NCBI GenBank assembly: GCA_963989245.1
Contig: OZ022342.1
Span: forward strand, 19,385,868 to 19,449,867
DNA length: 64,000 nucleotides
Direction: 5' to 3'
From: Nansenia antarctica
Taxonomy: Eukaryota; Chordata; Actinopteri; Argentiniformes; Microstomatidae
Part shown: positions 53,877 to 64,000 of the stretch, one piece after another
How the letters are laid out: every line of letters starts with the position of its first letter
Position numbering within the stretch: position 1 is the first letter of the stretch
Notes under the pieces: model-generated
Told to the model about the DNA's origin: nothing
The model's input: only the letters and a program-made list of their open reading frames with translations
The model's database searches: none
Position numbers and translations under genes: made by a program

Positions 53877-56288
53877 CTCGTATGTGTCGCCTGCGCTGTT
53901 GAGTGTCATGATACTTTCTCCAATGGGCTCAACTGGACTCTTCTTCATTGTGTTATCAGCATGCAGCGTGTTGTCATTGTATGATGTCACAAACTTGAAG
54001 TCACTGGTGCGTGAGCCCGTTGTCAGGTATGCGTCATATTTGTAAGAGCTACGGAGAGTTCCAGCTCCATCCACCTCTGCATAGTTGGGAGGGAAATACG
54101 CGCTGGGAATGGTGACTGCTCCATCAAACAACATTCGAGGCTTTCTCCTGCGGCAAAACCTCACGGCCACGATGAGAATAATGAAAGTGATGAAAAAGGT
54201 GGAAACGGAAACTAGTGCGATAATCAGGTAGGAGGTTAGTTTGGAACTACTCCCATCATAAGACATGTCTTTCAGTTCTGGAACTTCAGCCAAGTTGTCT
54301 GATATGAGTAAATATACTGAACAGGTTGTAGAGAGAGAGGGCTGTCCGTTATCTTTCACTGATATAACAAGGTTCTGCTTCATACTGTCAGATTCAGAAA
54401 TGTCCCGCTGTGCCTTGATCTCTCCGGTGTGGAGACCAATAGTGAAAAGTCCGGCATCAGTCGATTTCACGATCTGATATGAAAGCCACGCGTTCTGTCC
54501 AGAGTCAGCATCCACAGCTATGACCTTGGAAACAAGTGCCCCCGCCGTAGCAGCTTTGGGGACCATCTCAGTCATCAAGGAGTTCCCTGCTGTAGCAGGA
54601 TATAATATCTGTGGAGAGTTATCATTCTCATCTGTTATGAAGACACTCACAGTCACGTTACTGCTGAGCGGAGGAGAACCATTGTCTCTGGCTACAACGT
54701 GGACTTTGAAGCTCCTAAACTGTTCATAATCAAATGCTCTCACAGCATGGATCACCCCCGTGTCTCCGTTAATGGATAGGAATGACGACACTGGAACACC
54801 GTTGACCTCACTGGGCAGTAGAGAATAGACCACTGTACCGTTCTGTCTCCAGTCTGGGTCTCTGGCAGTAACAGAACATATAGAGGAGCCAGGCTTGTTA
54901 TTCTCAGTCACATAGGCGCTGTAGGATTCTTCTACAAACTCAGGTGGATTGTCATTGACGTCAGAGACAGATAAATGAATAGTCTTCGAAGAGGACAACG
55001 GTGGAGACCCTTCATCAGTTGCAGAGATTGTGATGTTATAATCTGATATCATCTCACGGTCTAGTTTCCTTGTGGTGACAAGAGAATAATAATTTTTAAT
55101 AGAGGGATTTAATTTGAAAGGAACATTTTGCTGAATGGAGCAGCGTACCTGTTTATTTCTCTCTGAGTCTTCATCCTGTACATTAATGATGGCCACCTCA
55201 GTGCCAGGTAACACATTCTCAGGAACAGGACTGTTTAGCGATTTGATAAATATAATAGGTGCATTGTCATTTGCATCTGTGATTTCGATAACGACTTTAC
55301 AATTTGAAGCTGACCCTAAACCATCATTTGCCTCTAGGCTCATTTCATAAAATGCTTCCTCTTCAAAGTCAATAGGGCCGACTACTCTGATTACTCCCGT
55401 GGTTTTATTAATTGAAAACAGTTTCGATGCTCTGTTAGTTATGCGACTAAACTCATAGGTCACCTTTCCATTCAGTCCTTCGTCTGCATCAGTAGCCGTT
55501 ACTGTTGTTACTACTGTACCTAATGGAGAGTTTTCGGGTAGACTGACCTTGTAGACATTCTGGCTAAACACCGGAATATTATCGTTGGCATCCAACACAG
55601 TGACGTGTATAACAACAGTACCAGATCTCTGAGGAGTCCCACTGTCAACCGCAGTCAGTATGAGGTTCATCTCCTGCTGTTGTTCTCGATCAAGCTTTTT
55701 CTCTAATATTAATTCGCCGTATTTCCATCCATCTGGATTTGTTTTAACACCTAACCCAAAGTAATCATTTTTTTCAAGGGAATACTTTTGAACTGCGTTT
55801 TGTCCAATGTCTGCATCATGCGCTTCGCGCAGACGGAAGAGAGTTCCCCTATCGGCTGATTCACTGATCTCTAGTTCAATGCGGTTATTAGAAAATACTG
55901 GGGAGTTGTCGTTTACATCTTGGATTTGCACAGTAATACGATGTAATTCTAGAGGATTCTCTAACACAAGCTCGTATTTTAGAGAACAAGACAGCCTCGA
56001 CGCGCACAGCTCCTCCCTGTCTATTGTTTCACTCACAACGAAATCTCCAGTATTAAGATTCATGTCGCAATAACGTTGACGACTGCCATCCATATCCAAA
56101 CGTGCCTTGCGAGCAGAAAATCCTCTCGCATCCAACCCCAGATCCTTAGCCAAGTTTCCAATCACAGTTCCGCGTTTCAGCTCCTCCGGAATAGCGTAGT
56201 TCATGTCTCCAAGGCTTGTCCGCACTAAGAACACAATAAAAACCAGACTGTACGTCGAGGCCGATACTGATAATCCAACGTGTTCCAT
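53877..56288 (-). CDS. pcdhg: Protocadherin gamma-A-like variable exon I (MEHVG class)
   Basis: An 804-codon intact exon from [16 protein letters not shown] to GAG at the donor GTAAATC. Class-typical EC1-EC6, membrane helix and tail are present. Individual marks are EELKRGTV in EC1 (others EEMKRG), [15 protein letters not shown] in EC2, [18 protein letters not shown] in EC3, and [11 protein letters not shown] at the EC4-EC5 junction where most copies have [13 protein letters not shown]6 has [10 protein letters not shown]. The upstream in-frame ATG (56354) adds 22 residues and is shared in kind with exons C and H. MEHVG is the preferred start. Confidence 0.94.
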
Positions 56289-56432
56289 AATCCCAAACTG
56301 TATAGGTCCTATACTAAAAGGGGTATGAATGTGTTTTTCAAACCTTAAAATCAAACATTTACTCCGTAATTGTGTCCAATAACACGCACAATATGGTCCA
56401 TCTGAAAGAGTCGATGGTTTGTGTCACCGAAA

Positions 56433-56520
56433 ATATATTCCTCCCGTTTACGGTTAAACTGGGTGGAGACATGAATATCGTCCAATATTCAGTGAACAGC
56501 GACGCGTAGAGTAATCCTTG
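56433..56520 (-). promoter_or_regulatory. Conserved promoter block (CSE/CGCT box) of exon I
   Basis: CTGGGTGGAGACATGAATAT, then TTCAGTGAACAGCGACGCGT, about 200 bp before the start. Confidence 0.7.
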
Positions 56521-56599
56521 GAAAACTACATTCAAATGTTTAAAACAGAGATTCCAACACAAAGGCTGTAGATACAACATACGTCGCTTGAATTACAGT

Positions 56600-57808
56600 T
56601 GTTCACATGAAGTATACCCAACATTGCACATACTTTAGCCTAAAGCATGGAGGGGGGGAAATATGTTTTTGTTCCCTTATACGTTGTACAGCTGGAAGGC
56701 CGACCATTAGCTCAGTACATTTCCCTTCTTTGAATCTTCTACGGAGCTGTCCACGTGTGTGGTGCTGAAACATTGCAGACGTCCTTTTTCTAAATTACAA
56801 CCGGGTAGCCTACTTATCTTACTGGTAGGCCTATACGGAGCTTATTCGTAATGAAAAATTATGACTGATCAATTGACCAACCACAAATGACAAAGAACAA
56901 CCTATATTTACAGTATGTGTATTACATAAACCGATACTGCATGACATGTCATTTAATGTAAATAGATATAGTAGTGGTTTTGCTATGCAAAAGGCCTATA
57001 CAAATCTAATTATTCAACTAATAATATGTTAGATCAGCATTACTGACGTAATTAAATGATAATTTGCTTACATCGAATTAAACTATAATAAACCCATGTC
57101 TACAATAAATGTAAAGCCATATAGAAATGTCAGGAAGACTTTAAGATGACTAGAGAGTAATTATAGCATCAATATACCAACATGTGCATTGTGATCTGGC
57201 CATGTAAATCAATACATGATTAGCCATGTGACCACAGCTCACTATCACACACTAGATGTAATAAAGCACTGCAGTGTTTAATAAAACAACACAACCCAAA
57301 ATGTGCAATGGACAAGGTCAGAGAGAAAAGGTGGAATTAAAATTGTATTGTTCAAGCAGGTGAAAAAACACACTTCAAGTTCATAGATATCCAATTCTTG
57401 AACAAATAACATTTTAGATCAGCATTAATGACATAAATTCATCATTTTAATTGTATTTCATCCAATTTGTATAAGCCAATTTCTTCCATGAAATTAAAGA
57501 GCATAATGAGAATATCTCATTAAGAATAGCCAGAAACACTAAAGAAGACTAGACAATCATTAAAGCGTTAAAATACCAATATGTGCTGTATGTATCCATG
57601 TGAATCAATACATGTTTGGCCACACACCAGCAGCAAAAATAGCATTGCAGTGTTTAAATTAAAAACATATTCCATCCTTCATACAAGCTCAGATACCTTA
57701 GAATTCAGAGAGGATAATAAAATCCTACAGTTCAAGCAGGTAAAAAGCAGATAAAAAATTGTAAGCAATCATGTATTCATCGGCGATAACGTTAAAAGCA
57801 TGATTTAC
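56600..57808. other. Intergenic unit between exons J and I (no gene)
   Basis: Copy of the inter-exon unit described at 1-1199. Unlike the 52130-53876 copy it has no LINE, so it supplies the empty-site sequence. No gene seen. Confidence 0.75.
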
Positions 57809-60220
57809 CTCGTATGTGTCGCCTGCGCTGTTCAGTGTCATGATACTTTCTCCAATGGGGTCAACTGGACTCTTCTTCATTGTGTTATCAGCACGCAGCG
57901 TGTTGTCATTGTATGGTGTCACAAACTTGAAGTCACTGGTGCGTGAGCCCGTTGTCAGGTATGCGTCATAATTGTAAGAGCTACGGAGAGTTCCAGCTCC
58001 ATCCACCTCTGCATAGTTGGGAGGGAAATACGCGCTGGGAATGGTGACTGCTCCATCAAACAACATCCGAGGCTTTCTCCTGCGGCAAAACCTCACGGCC
58101 ACGATGAGAATAATGAAAGTGATGAAAAAGGTGGAAACGGAAACTAGTGCGATGATCAGGTAGGAGGTTAGTTTAGAACTACTCCCTTCATAAGACATGT
58201 CTTTCAGTTCTGGAACTTCAGCCAAGTTATCTGATATGAGTAAATATACTGAACAGGTTGTAGAGAGAGAGGGCTGTCCGTTATCTTTCACTGATATAAC
58301 AAGGTTCTGCTTCATACTGTCAGATTCAGAAATGTCCCGCTGTGCCCTGATCTCTCCGGTGTGGAGACCAATAGTGAAAAGTCCGGCATCAGTCGATTTC
58401 ACGATCTGATATGAAAGCCACGCGTTCTGTCCAGAGTCAGCATCCACAGCTATGACCTTGGAAACAAGTGATCCCGCCATAGCAACTTTGGGGACCATCT
58501 CAGTCATCAAGTAGTTCCCTGCTGAAGCAGGATATAATATTTGTGGAGAGTTATCATTCTCATCTGTTATGAAGACACTCACAGTCACGTTACTGCTGAG
58601 TGGAGGAGAACCATTGTCTCTGGCTACAATGTGGACTTTGAAGCTCCTAAACTGTTCATAATCAAATGCTCTCACAGCATGGATCACCCCCGTGTCTCCG
58701 TTAATGGATAAGAATGACGTCACTGGAACACCGTTGACTTCACTGGGCAGTAGAGAATAGACCACTGTACCGTTCTGTCTCCAGTCTGGGTCTCTGGCAG
58801 TAACAGAACATATAGAGGAGCCAGCCTTGTTATTCTCAGTCACATAGGCGCTGTAGGATTGTTCTTTAAACACAGGTGGATTGTCATTGACGTCAGAGAC
58901 AGATAAATGAATAGTCTTTGAGGAGGATAAAGGTGGAGAGCCACTGTCAGTTGCAGAGATTGTGATGTTATAATCTGATATCATCTCACGGTCGAGTTTA
59001 CTTGTCGTAACTAGAGAGTAGTAATTTTTTATAGAGGGGTTTAATTTGAATGGAACATTTTGCTGAATGGAGCATCGGACCTGTCTATTTTCTTCCGAAT
59101 CTTTATCCTGTACATTGATGATGCCCACCTCAGTGCCAGGTAACACATTCTCAGAGATGGGATTCGTCAGAGACTTAAGAAATATCATCGGTGCGTTGTC
59201 ATTGATGTCGGTAATGTCTATAAGGACTTTTGTGTAGGACACCAACCCTGCGCCATCTTTTCCAAGGATGCGTAGCTCATGAAGGGACTTGTCCTCATAA
59301 TCAATCGGCCCTGTAAGTATTATAGTACCCGTTTTACTATCGAGGCGGAACAATTTCTTTACGTCATCAGAAACGGTACCTATTTCGTAGGTCACCTCCC
59401 CATTTGCTCCCTCGTCTGCATCCGTGGCGGTCACTGTAGTTACTATGGCGCCCAAATTAAGATTTTCAGGCAAACTGACCCTGTATACATCCTGGCTAAA
59501 GACTGGGATATTATCGTTCGCATCCAACACAGTGACGTGTATAACAACAGTACCAGATCTCTGCGGAGTCCCACCGTCAACCGCAGTCAATAACAATGTC
59601 ACCTCCTGCTGTTGTTCCCGATCTAGCTCCTTCTCTAGCACTAACTCACCGTACTTCCCTCCGTCTCGGTTAGTACGAACAGCCAAAACAAAATGGTCAT
59701 TACTTTGCAAAGAATAGCTTTGGACTGCATTTTGACCTACATCCGCGTCGTGGGCCTCGTTTATTGGAAAGCGAGCACCTTTCACAGCTGATTCTCTAAT
59801 TTCCAGTTTTATTATATCATCTGCAAACTGTGGTGAATTATCGTTAACATCCTGAATCTGAAGCTTTATGCGATGTAATTCTAAAGGACTTTCGAGAACC
59901 ATTTCATATTTTAGCACACAAGATATCGTTTGGCCGCAAATCTGTTCCCTATCAATTCTTTCAGCGACCCCGAGATCACCGGTATTTAGATTTAAGTCAC
60001 AATAGCGTATCGTGTTACCATCCTCCTCTAAACGAGATTTGCGGGCCGACAGCTTCATGGCATCCAGTCCGAGATCCTTGGCTATATTTCCGATTACAGA
60101 TCCGCGTTTCATCTCCTCGGGGATAGAATAAATTAAGTCTCCATTGCAGATGTCCAAGAGGAAAAGACAAAGAGCCAGGCGCAGCATCAATGCAAAAATC
60201 GTACATCCTTTGTAACCCAT
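57809..60220 (-). CDS. pcdhg: Protocadherin gamma-A-like variable exon J (MGYKG class, chimeric flank)
   Basis: An 804-codon intact exon from the ATG of [13 protein letters not shown] to GAG at the donor GTAAATC. EC1-EC3 are of the MGYKG class: [45 protein letters not shown] and [14 protein letters not shown]4 to the tail, and about 50 bases of following intron, match the MEHVG-class exon E. The copy therefore appears to join two classes, with the switch around the EC3-EC4 boundary (residues about 345-365). An upstream in-frame ATG (60257-60259) adds 13 residues. The conserved MGYKG start gives a standard signal peptide. Confidence 0.94.
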
Positions 60221-60379
60221 TATTGATAGTAATCCAAGATAGTCCACAGGAGAGTTCAATGTTTCTCAAAAATGATGCAATCCAGGTTTAACATTAGCGA
60301 AATCAGAAGCCAAACGAAAGAAAATCGACCTTTGCGTCCGACTCTCTCAGTGATGTCAGATATGATTGGCTGTACTCGC

Positions 60380-60480
60380 CCTTTGAAATATGTGGGACTG
60401 CTAGTGGGTAAAACATATACAGGCCTATCTAACCACCCGTAGCTGGTGAGCAGCGACATCCTGAGTAAATATTGGAAACA
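60380..60480 (-). promoter_or_regulatory. Promoter block (CSE/CGCT box) of exon J, diverged
   Basis: AGCTGGTGAGCAGCGACATC keeps the AGCGACA core, but the GGGTGGAGA half is replaced by weaker similarity. It is the most diverged copy in the window. Confidence 0.55.
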
Positions 60481-60606
60481 GCAGTTACAAGGCACAAACC
60501 ATTTTCCATCAGTATATATACGTATATGGTTCTCATGATATTTCATCAATTGTGACACCAATTTTCCCTTTAAATCCAAAGTCTTGGATCTATTACTTTG
60601 CAAATT

Positions 60607-60840
60607 GGATCTGGGGTAGTGGTGGTCTGGGATCTGGGGTAGTGGTGGTCTAGTGGATAGTGAGTTGGACTTGTGATCGGAAGGTTGTGAGTTCAAATCC
60701 CGCCTGAAACCACACCACTACTAGTGTGCCCTTGGGTAAGCCACTTAGCCCTCAGTTACTCCAGGGGGAATGTCCCTGTAATTCGTAATTGTAAGTCGCT
60801 TTGGATAAAAGCGTCTGCTAAATGGCTAAATTAATTTAAT
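60607..60840 (+). mobile_element. tRNA-derived SINE
   Basis: A tRNA-like head with a box B (GTTCAAATCC at 60691-60700) follows TAGTGGATAGTGAGTTGGAC. It ends in CGCTTTGGATAAAAGCGTCT followed by GCTAAATG, a tail shared by many fish SINEs. The first 20 or so bases (GGATCTGGGGTAGTGGTGGT) are duplicated at its 5' edge. It is not a functional tRNA gene. Confidence 0.8.
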
Positions 60841-61377
60841 TTAATTAATTAATTATTTAATCTATATTTCACAAAGCGGCATACCCACCCCTGGTGTTGA
60901 TCAGCTGACACATGAGACTGTGGAAATGTATACTAATCCCTCTCAAATTCATAGAGAGCTGCTCTAAATGCACGGACTGATGACATCCAAATTCTAGTTT
61001 AAAACATATTTTGTAGCTATAGTTTACGTTCTATAGTTTGTAAACAATTGAGTAATAAAAACGTACATTTAGAGTAATTATTTAGGGTAACAATTGTGCT
61101 ATGCTCATGGGACATTTTTAAGATGCATTCTTCAATAATTAGTGGGTAGGCTATATGTGTGTCCTTAACTAAAATGTCAATTTTAGAGGTACCCATATCC
61201 CAGATTGTGCCTCCACAATACGTAGGCTATATATCGTTCTAAAAGACTAACACATACAATTGAAATTACAGTTGTTAAGACCTATCTATGTATGCAAAAT
61301 ATACCCTAATTATAGGCTGTGATAATTATCATAAACAACGGTCTTTAAGAAAATACAAGTTAGCCTAATTACAGGAC
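60841..61377. other. Intergenic between exons K and J (no gene)
   Basis: AT-rich non-coding DNA between the SINE and the foldback MITE. No recognisable gene or element. Confidence 0.6.
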
Positions 61378-61379
61378 TA

Positions 61380-61919
61380 CAGTACAGGCCAAAAGTTTGG
61401 ACACACCTTCTCATTCAATGCGTTTCCTTTATTTTCATGACTATTTGGTACATTGTAGATTCTCACTGAAGGCATCAAAACTATGAATGAACACATAGGA
61501 ATTATGTATTTAACAATAAAGTGTGAAATAACTCTAAATATGTCTTATATTTTAGATTCCTCAAAGTAGCCACCCTTTGCTTTTTTGTTGTTAATAACAT
61601 ATATAATAATAATATTAAATATAATATGTGTTAATAATAATATGTTATTATATATATTTAATATTATTATTATATATTTGATTAACAACAACACTTTTTT
61701 ATTTTATTAACAACAAAAAAGCAAAGAGTGGCTACTTTGAGGAATCTAAAATATAAGACATATTTAGAGTTATTTCACACTTTTCTGTTAAGTACATCAT
61801 TCCACATGTGTTCATTCATAGTTTTGATGCCTTCAGTGAGAATCTACAATGTAAATAGTCATGAAAATAAAGGAAACACATTGAATGAGAAGGTGTGTCC
61901 AAACTTTTGGCCTGTACTG
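61380..61919. mobile_element. Palindromic Tc1-type foldback MITE (540 bp)
   Basis: It is flanked by TA (61378-61379 and 61920-61921). Left end CAGTACAGGCCAAAAGTTTG and right end CAAACTTTTGGCCTGTACTG are exact inverted copies, and the inverted similarity extends almost to an AT-rich centre (about 61600-61690). There is no coding capacity. The terminal sequence is one I recognise from fish Tc1-like elements. Confidence 0.88.
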
Positions 61920-61921
61920 TA

Positions 61922-62495
61922 TATGTTATGGCAACTCATTTATGGTTATGTCGCTGTCCATTGGTTTGGTGCTGAAACGTAGACAAAATAACAACTGAGT
62001 TCGGACATCTTGGAGGCAACAAGCTTTTTCACTGTGATGTCAATTTGTATTTCAAAATTGAAAATATTTTATGAATTTGCTTCCAAAACTTAATCAAAGA
62101 AATAGAGATGTATAGTCAAATACGAGACTGAAGTACAACACAACTCAACTGCTTTGCCTGCGTAACACAACACGGGCAACGTAACTCAATAAAATCTCAA
62201 GGAAGGATTCCCTGCGCCAAAAGCTCTATGGTGCAGAAGGAAAAGTATGCATCATGTAAAGTAATTTCCTCAACCAGAAGAGATATTTATTTTTGAAGAA
62301 AAGGAAGGAAAAAAACTACAACGAAAGCACAGTTTACCTTGTGTTTTCAAGCAATTTAGATCGAAGTATATTTCAAGGACATCTTAAATATCTGCTAATT
62401 ATGACCGAGTTTAATGTAATGCTGTCCTTTTGCAATCAAACCGACTCAATCACAACCCACAAAATTAAAATAAGTAACTGTAGTCAGTGTCTTAC
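61922..62495. other. Intergenic 3' of exon K (no gene)
   Basis: Non-coding DNA including the exon K intron start. It is unlike the inter-exon units of the MEHVG group, which fits the divergent 3' end of exon K. Confidence 0.6.
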
Positions 62496-64000
62496 CTCAA
62501 AAGATTCTCCTACATCGTCGAGGGTGATGATACTTTCTGCAAATAATTTATCTGGGCTCCTCTTCAATGTCTGATTTGCCGGCAGCGTGCCTTCATTGTA
62601 GGATGTGACGAACTTGAAGTCACTGGTGCGGGAGCCCGTTGTCAGGTATGCGTCATAATTGTAAGAGCTACGGAGAGTTCCAGCTCCATCCACCTCTGCA
62701 TAGTTGGGAGGGAAATACGCGCTGGGAATGGTGACTGCTCCATCAAACAACATTCGAGGCTTTCTCCTACGACATAACCTCACGGCCACGATGAGAATAA
62801 TGAAAGTGATGAAAAAGGTGGAAACGGACACCAGTGTGATGATCAGGTAGGAGGTTAGTTTGGAGCTACTCCCATCATAAGACATGTCTTTCAGTTCTGG
62901 AACTTCAGCCAAGTTGTCTGATATAAGTAAATATACTGAACAGGTTGTAGAGAGAGAGGGTTGTCCGTTATCTTTCACTGATATAACAAGGTTCTGCTTC
63001 AAACTGTCAGATTCAGAAATGTCCCGCTGTGCCCTGATCTCTCCGCTGTGGAGACCAATAGTGAAAAGTCCCGGATCAGTCGATTTCACGATCTGATATG
63101 AAAGCCACGCATTCTGTCCAGAGTCAGCATCCACAGATATGACCTTGGAAACAACAGATCCCGCCATAGCAGCTTTGGGGACCATCTCAGTCATCAAGGA
63201 GTTCCCTGCTGTAGCAGGATATAATATCTGTGGAGAGTTATCATTCTCATCTGTTATGTAGACGCTCACAGTCACGTTGCTGCTGAGCGGAGGAGAACCA
63301 TTATCTCTGGCTACAATTTGGACTTTGAAGCTCCTAAACTGTTCATAATCAAATGGTCTCACAGCATGGATCACCCCCGTGTCTCCGTTAATGGATAAGA
63401 ATGACGACACTGGAACACCGTTGACCTCACTGGGCAGTAGAGAATAGACCACTGTACCGTTCTGTCTCCAGTCTGGGTCTCTGGCAGTAACAGAACATAT
63501 AGAGGAGCCAGGCTTGTTATTCTCAGTCACATAGGCGCTGTAGGATTGTTCTTCAAACACAGGTGGATTGTCATTGACGTCTGAGACAGATAAATGAATA
63601 GTCTTGGATGAGGACAAAGGTGGAGACCCTTCATCCGTAGCAGTGATTGTGATGTTATAATCTGATATCATCTCGCGGTCTAGTTTACTTGTGGTAACCA
63701 GAGAATAATAATTTTTGATTGAGGGGCTTAATTTGAAAGGAAAATTTTGCTGAATAGAGCAGTGGACCTGTCTATTCCTCTCTGAGTCTTTATCCTGTAC
63801 ATTAATGATGCCCACCTCTGTGCCAGGTAACACATTCTCAGGAACAGGATTGTTAAGCGATTTGATTAATATCATAGGTGCATTGTCATTCACATCTGTG
63901 ATTTCGATAACAACTTTACAATTTGAAGCTGACCCTAAACCATCTTTTCCCTGTACGCTCATTTCATAATATGTTTTCTCTTCAAAGTCAATTGGGCCTA
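62496..64000 (-). CDS. pcdhg: Protocadherin gamma-A-like variable exon K (partial, 5' end outside the window)
   Basis: About 501 codons are present, from mid EC3 to the splice donor; the N-terminal part lies beyond the right edge. EC3 ([21 protein letters not shown]) is MEHVG-like. EC4 to the membrane helix are class-typical, with small changes: [28 protein letters not shown]. The last 30 residues ([15 protein letters not shown] ... DVGESFE) differ from every other exon, and the donor is GAG then GTAAGAC. It resembles exon H in having an unhomogenised 3' end. The frame is open to the window edge. Confidence 0.92.

Noticed and set aside
60651..60720. Possible tRNA gene (box A and box B-like sequences)
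   Set aside because: It is followed by a SINE tail and cannot form a full tRNA cloverleaf by inspection; it is better explained as a SINE head.

Overview
The window is teleost nuclear DNA, most likely from a salmonid. It is part of a clustered protocadherin locus of the gamma-A-like (pcdhg / pcdh2g) type. The support is eleven large single-exon cassettes, all on the minus strand. Each encodes a signal peptide, six cadherin (EC) repeats, one membrane helix and a short cytoplasmic tail, and each ends at a GT splice donor instead of a stop codon. The organism call rests on this cluster type plus fish-type mobile DNA (Tc1/Tc3-like and hAT-like repeats, a tRNA-derived SINE, CR1/L2-type LINE tails, an epsilon/gamma-like retrovirus). 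It is an inference; no sequence search was run. The shared constant exons would lie to the left, outside the window.

Layout in transcription order (right to left): exon K (62496-64000, cut by the window edge), J (57809-60220), I (53877-56288), H (49403-51811), an endogenous retrovirus on the opposite strand (36255-49077), G (32938-35335, frameshifted), F (28271-30682), E (24594-27005), D (21027-23438), C (11482-19478, split by an LTR retrotransposon at 13044-18627), B (6999-9410) and A (1200-3611). Seven of the intact exons (A, B, D, E, F, I, J) are exactly 804 codons from ATG to splice donor, and H is 803. EC4 to the tail is nearly identical between copies, while EC1-EC3 fall into two classes (MEHVG-like and MGYKG-like). 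This is the pattern expected of gene conversion. About 140-230 bp upstream of each start is a conserved block with a CGCT core, the expected promoter element (CSE) of clustered protocadherins. The DNA between exons is itself a repeated unit.

In such a locus each neuron picks one or a few variable promoters, and the chosen exon is spliced to the constant exons. Two cassettes here look broken. C is split in EC3 by a young LTR element with a CTTA target duplication. G carries a one-base insertion in a homopolymer and lacks five tail codons. Both keep their promoter blocks.

Mobile DNA makes up roughly a third of the window. (1) A full retrovirus with identical 469-bp LTRs, a GTAG target duplication, a tRNA-Arg primer site, a 2.6-kb leader with three tandem-repeat fields, gag, a UAG-readthrough pol and a gamma-type env. 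(2) A non-autonomous LTR element with a Gag-protease ORF in which the RT-RNase H-integrase region is replaced by a 22-bp minisatellite of about 36 units. Because 22 is not a multiple of 3, it encodes the same peptide repeat in more than one frame. (3) A hAT-like element with an 8-bp duplication nested in a Tc3-like foldback element (4504-6765). (4) Two LINE tails whose edges are defined by comparison with paralogous intergenic DNA. (5) A 540-bp palindromic Tc1-type MITE and a SINE between K and J.
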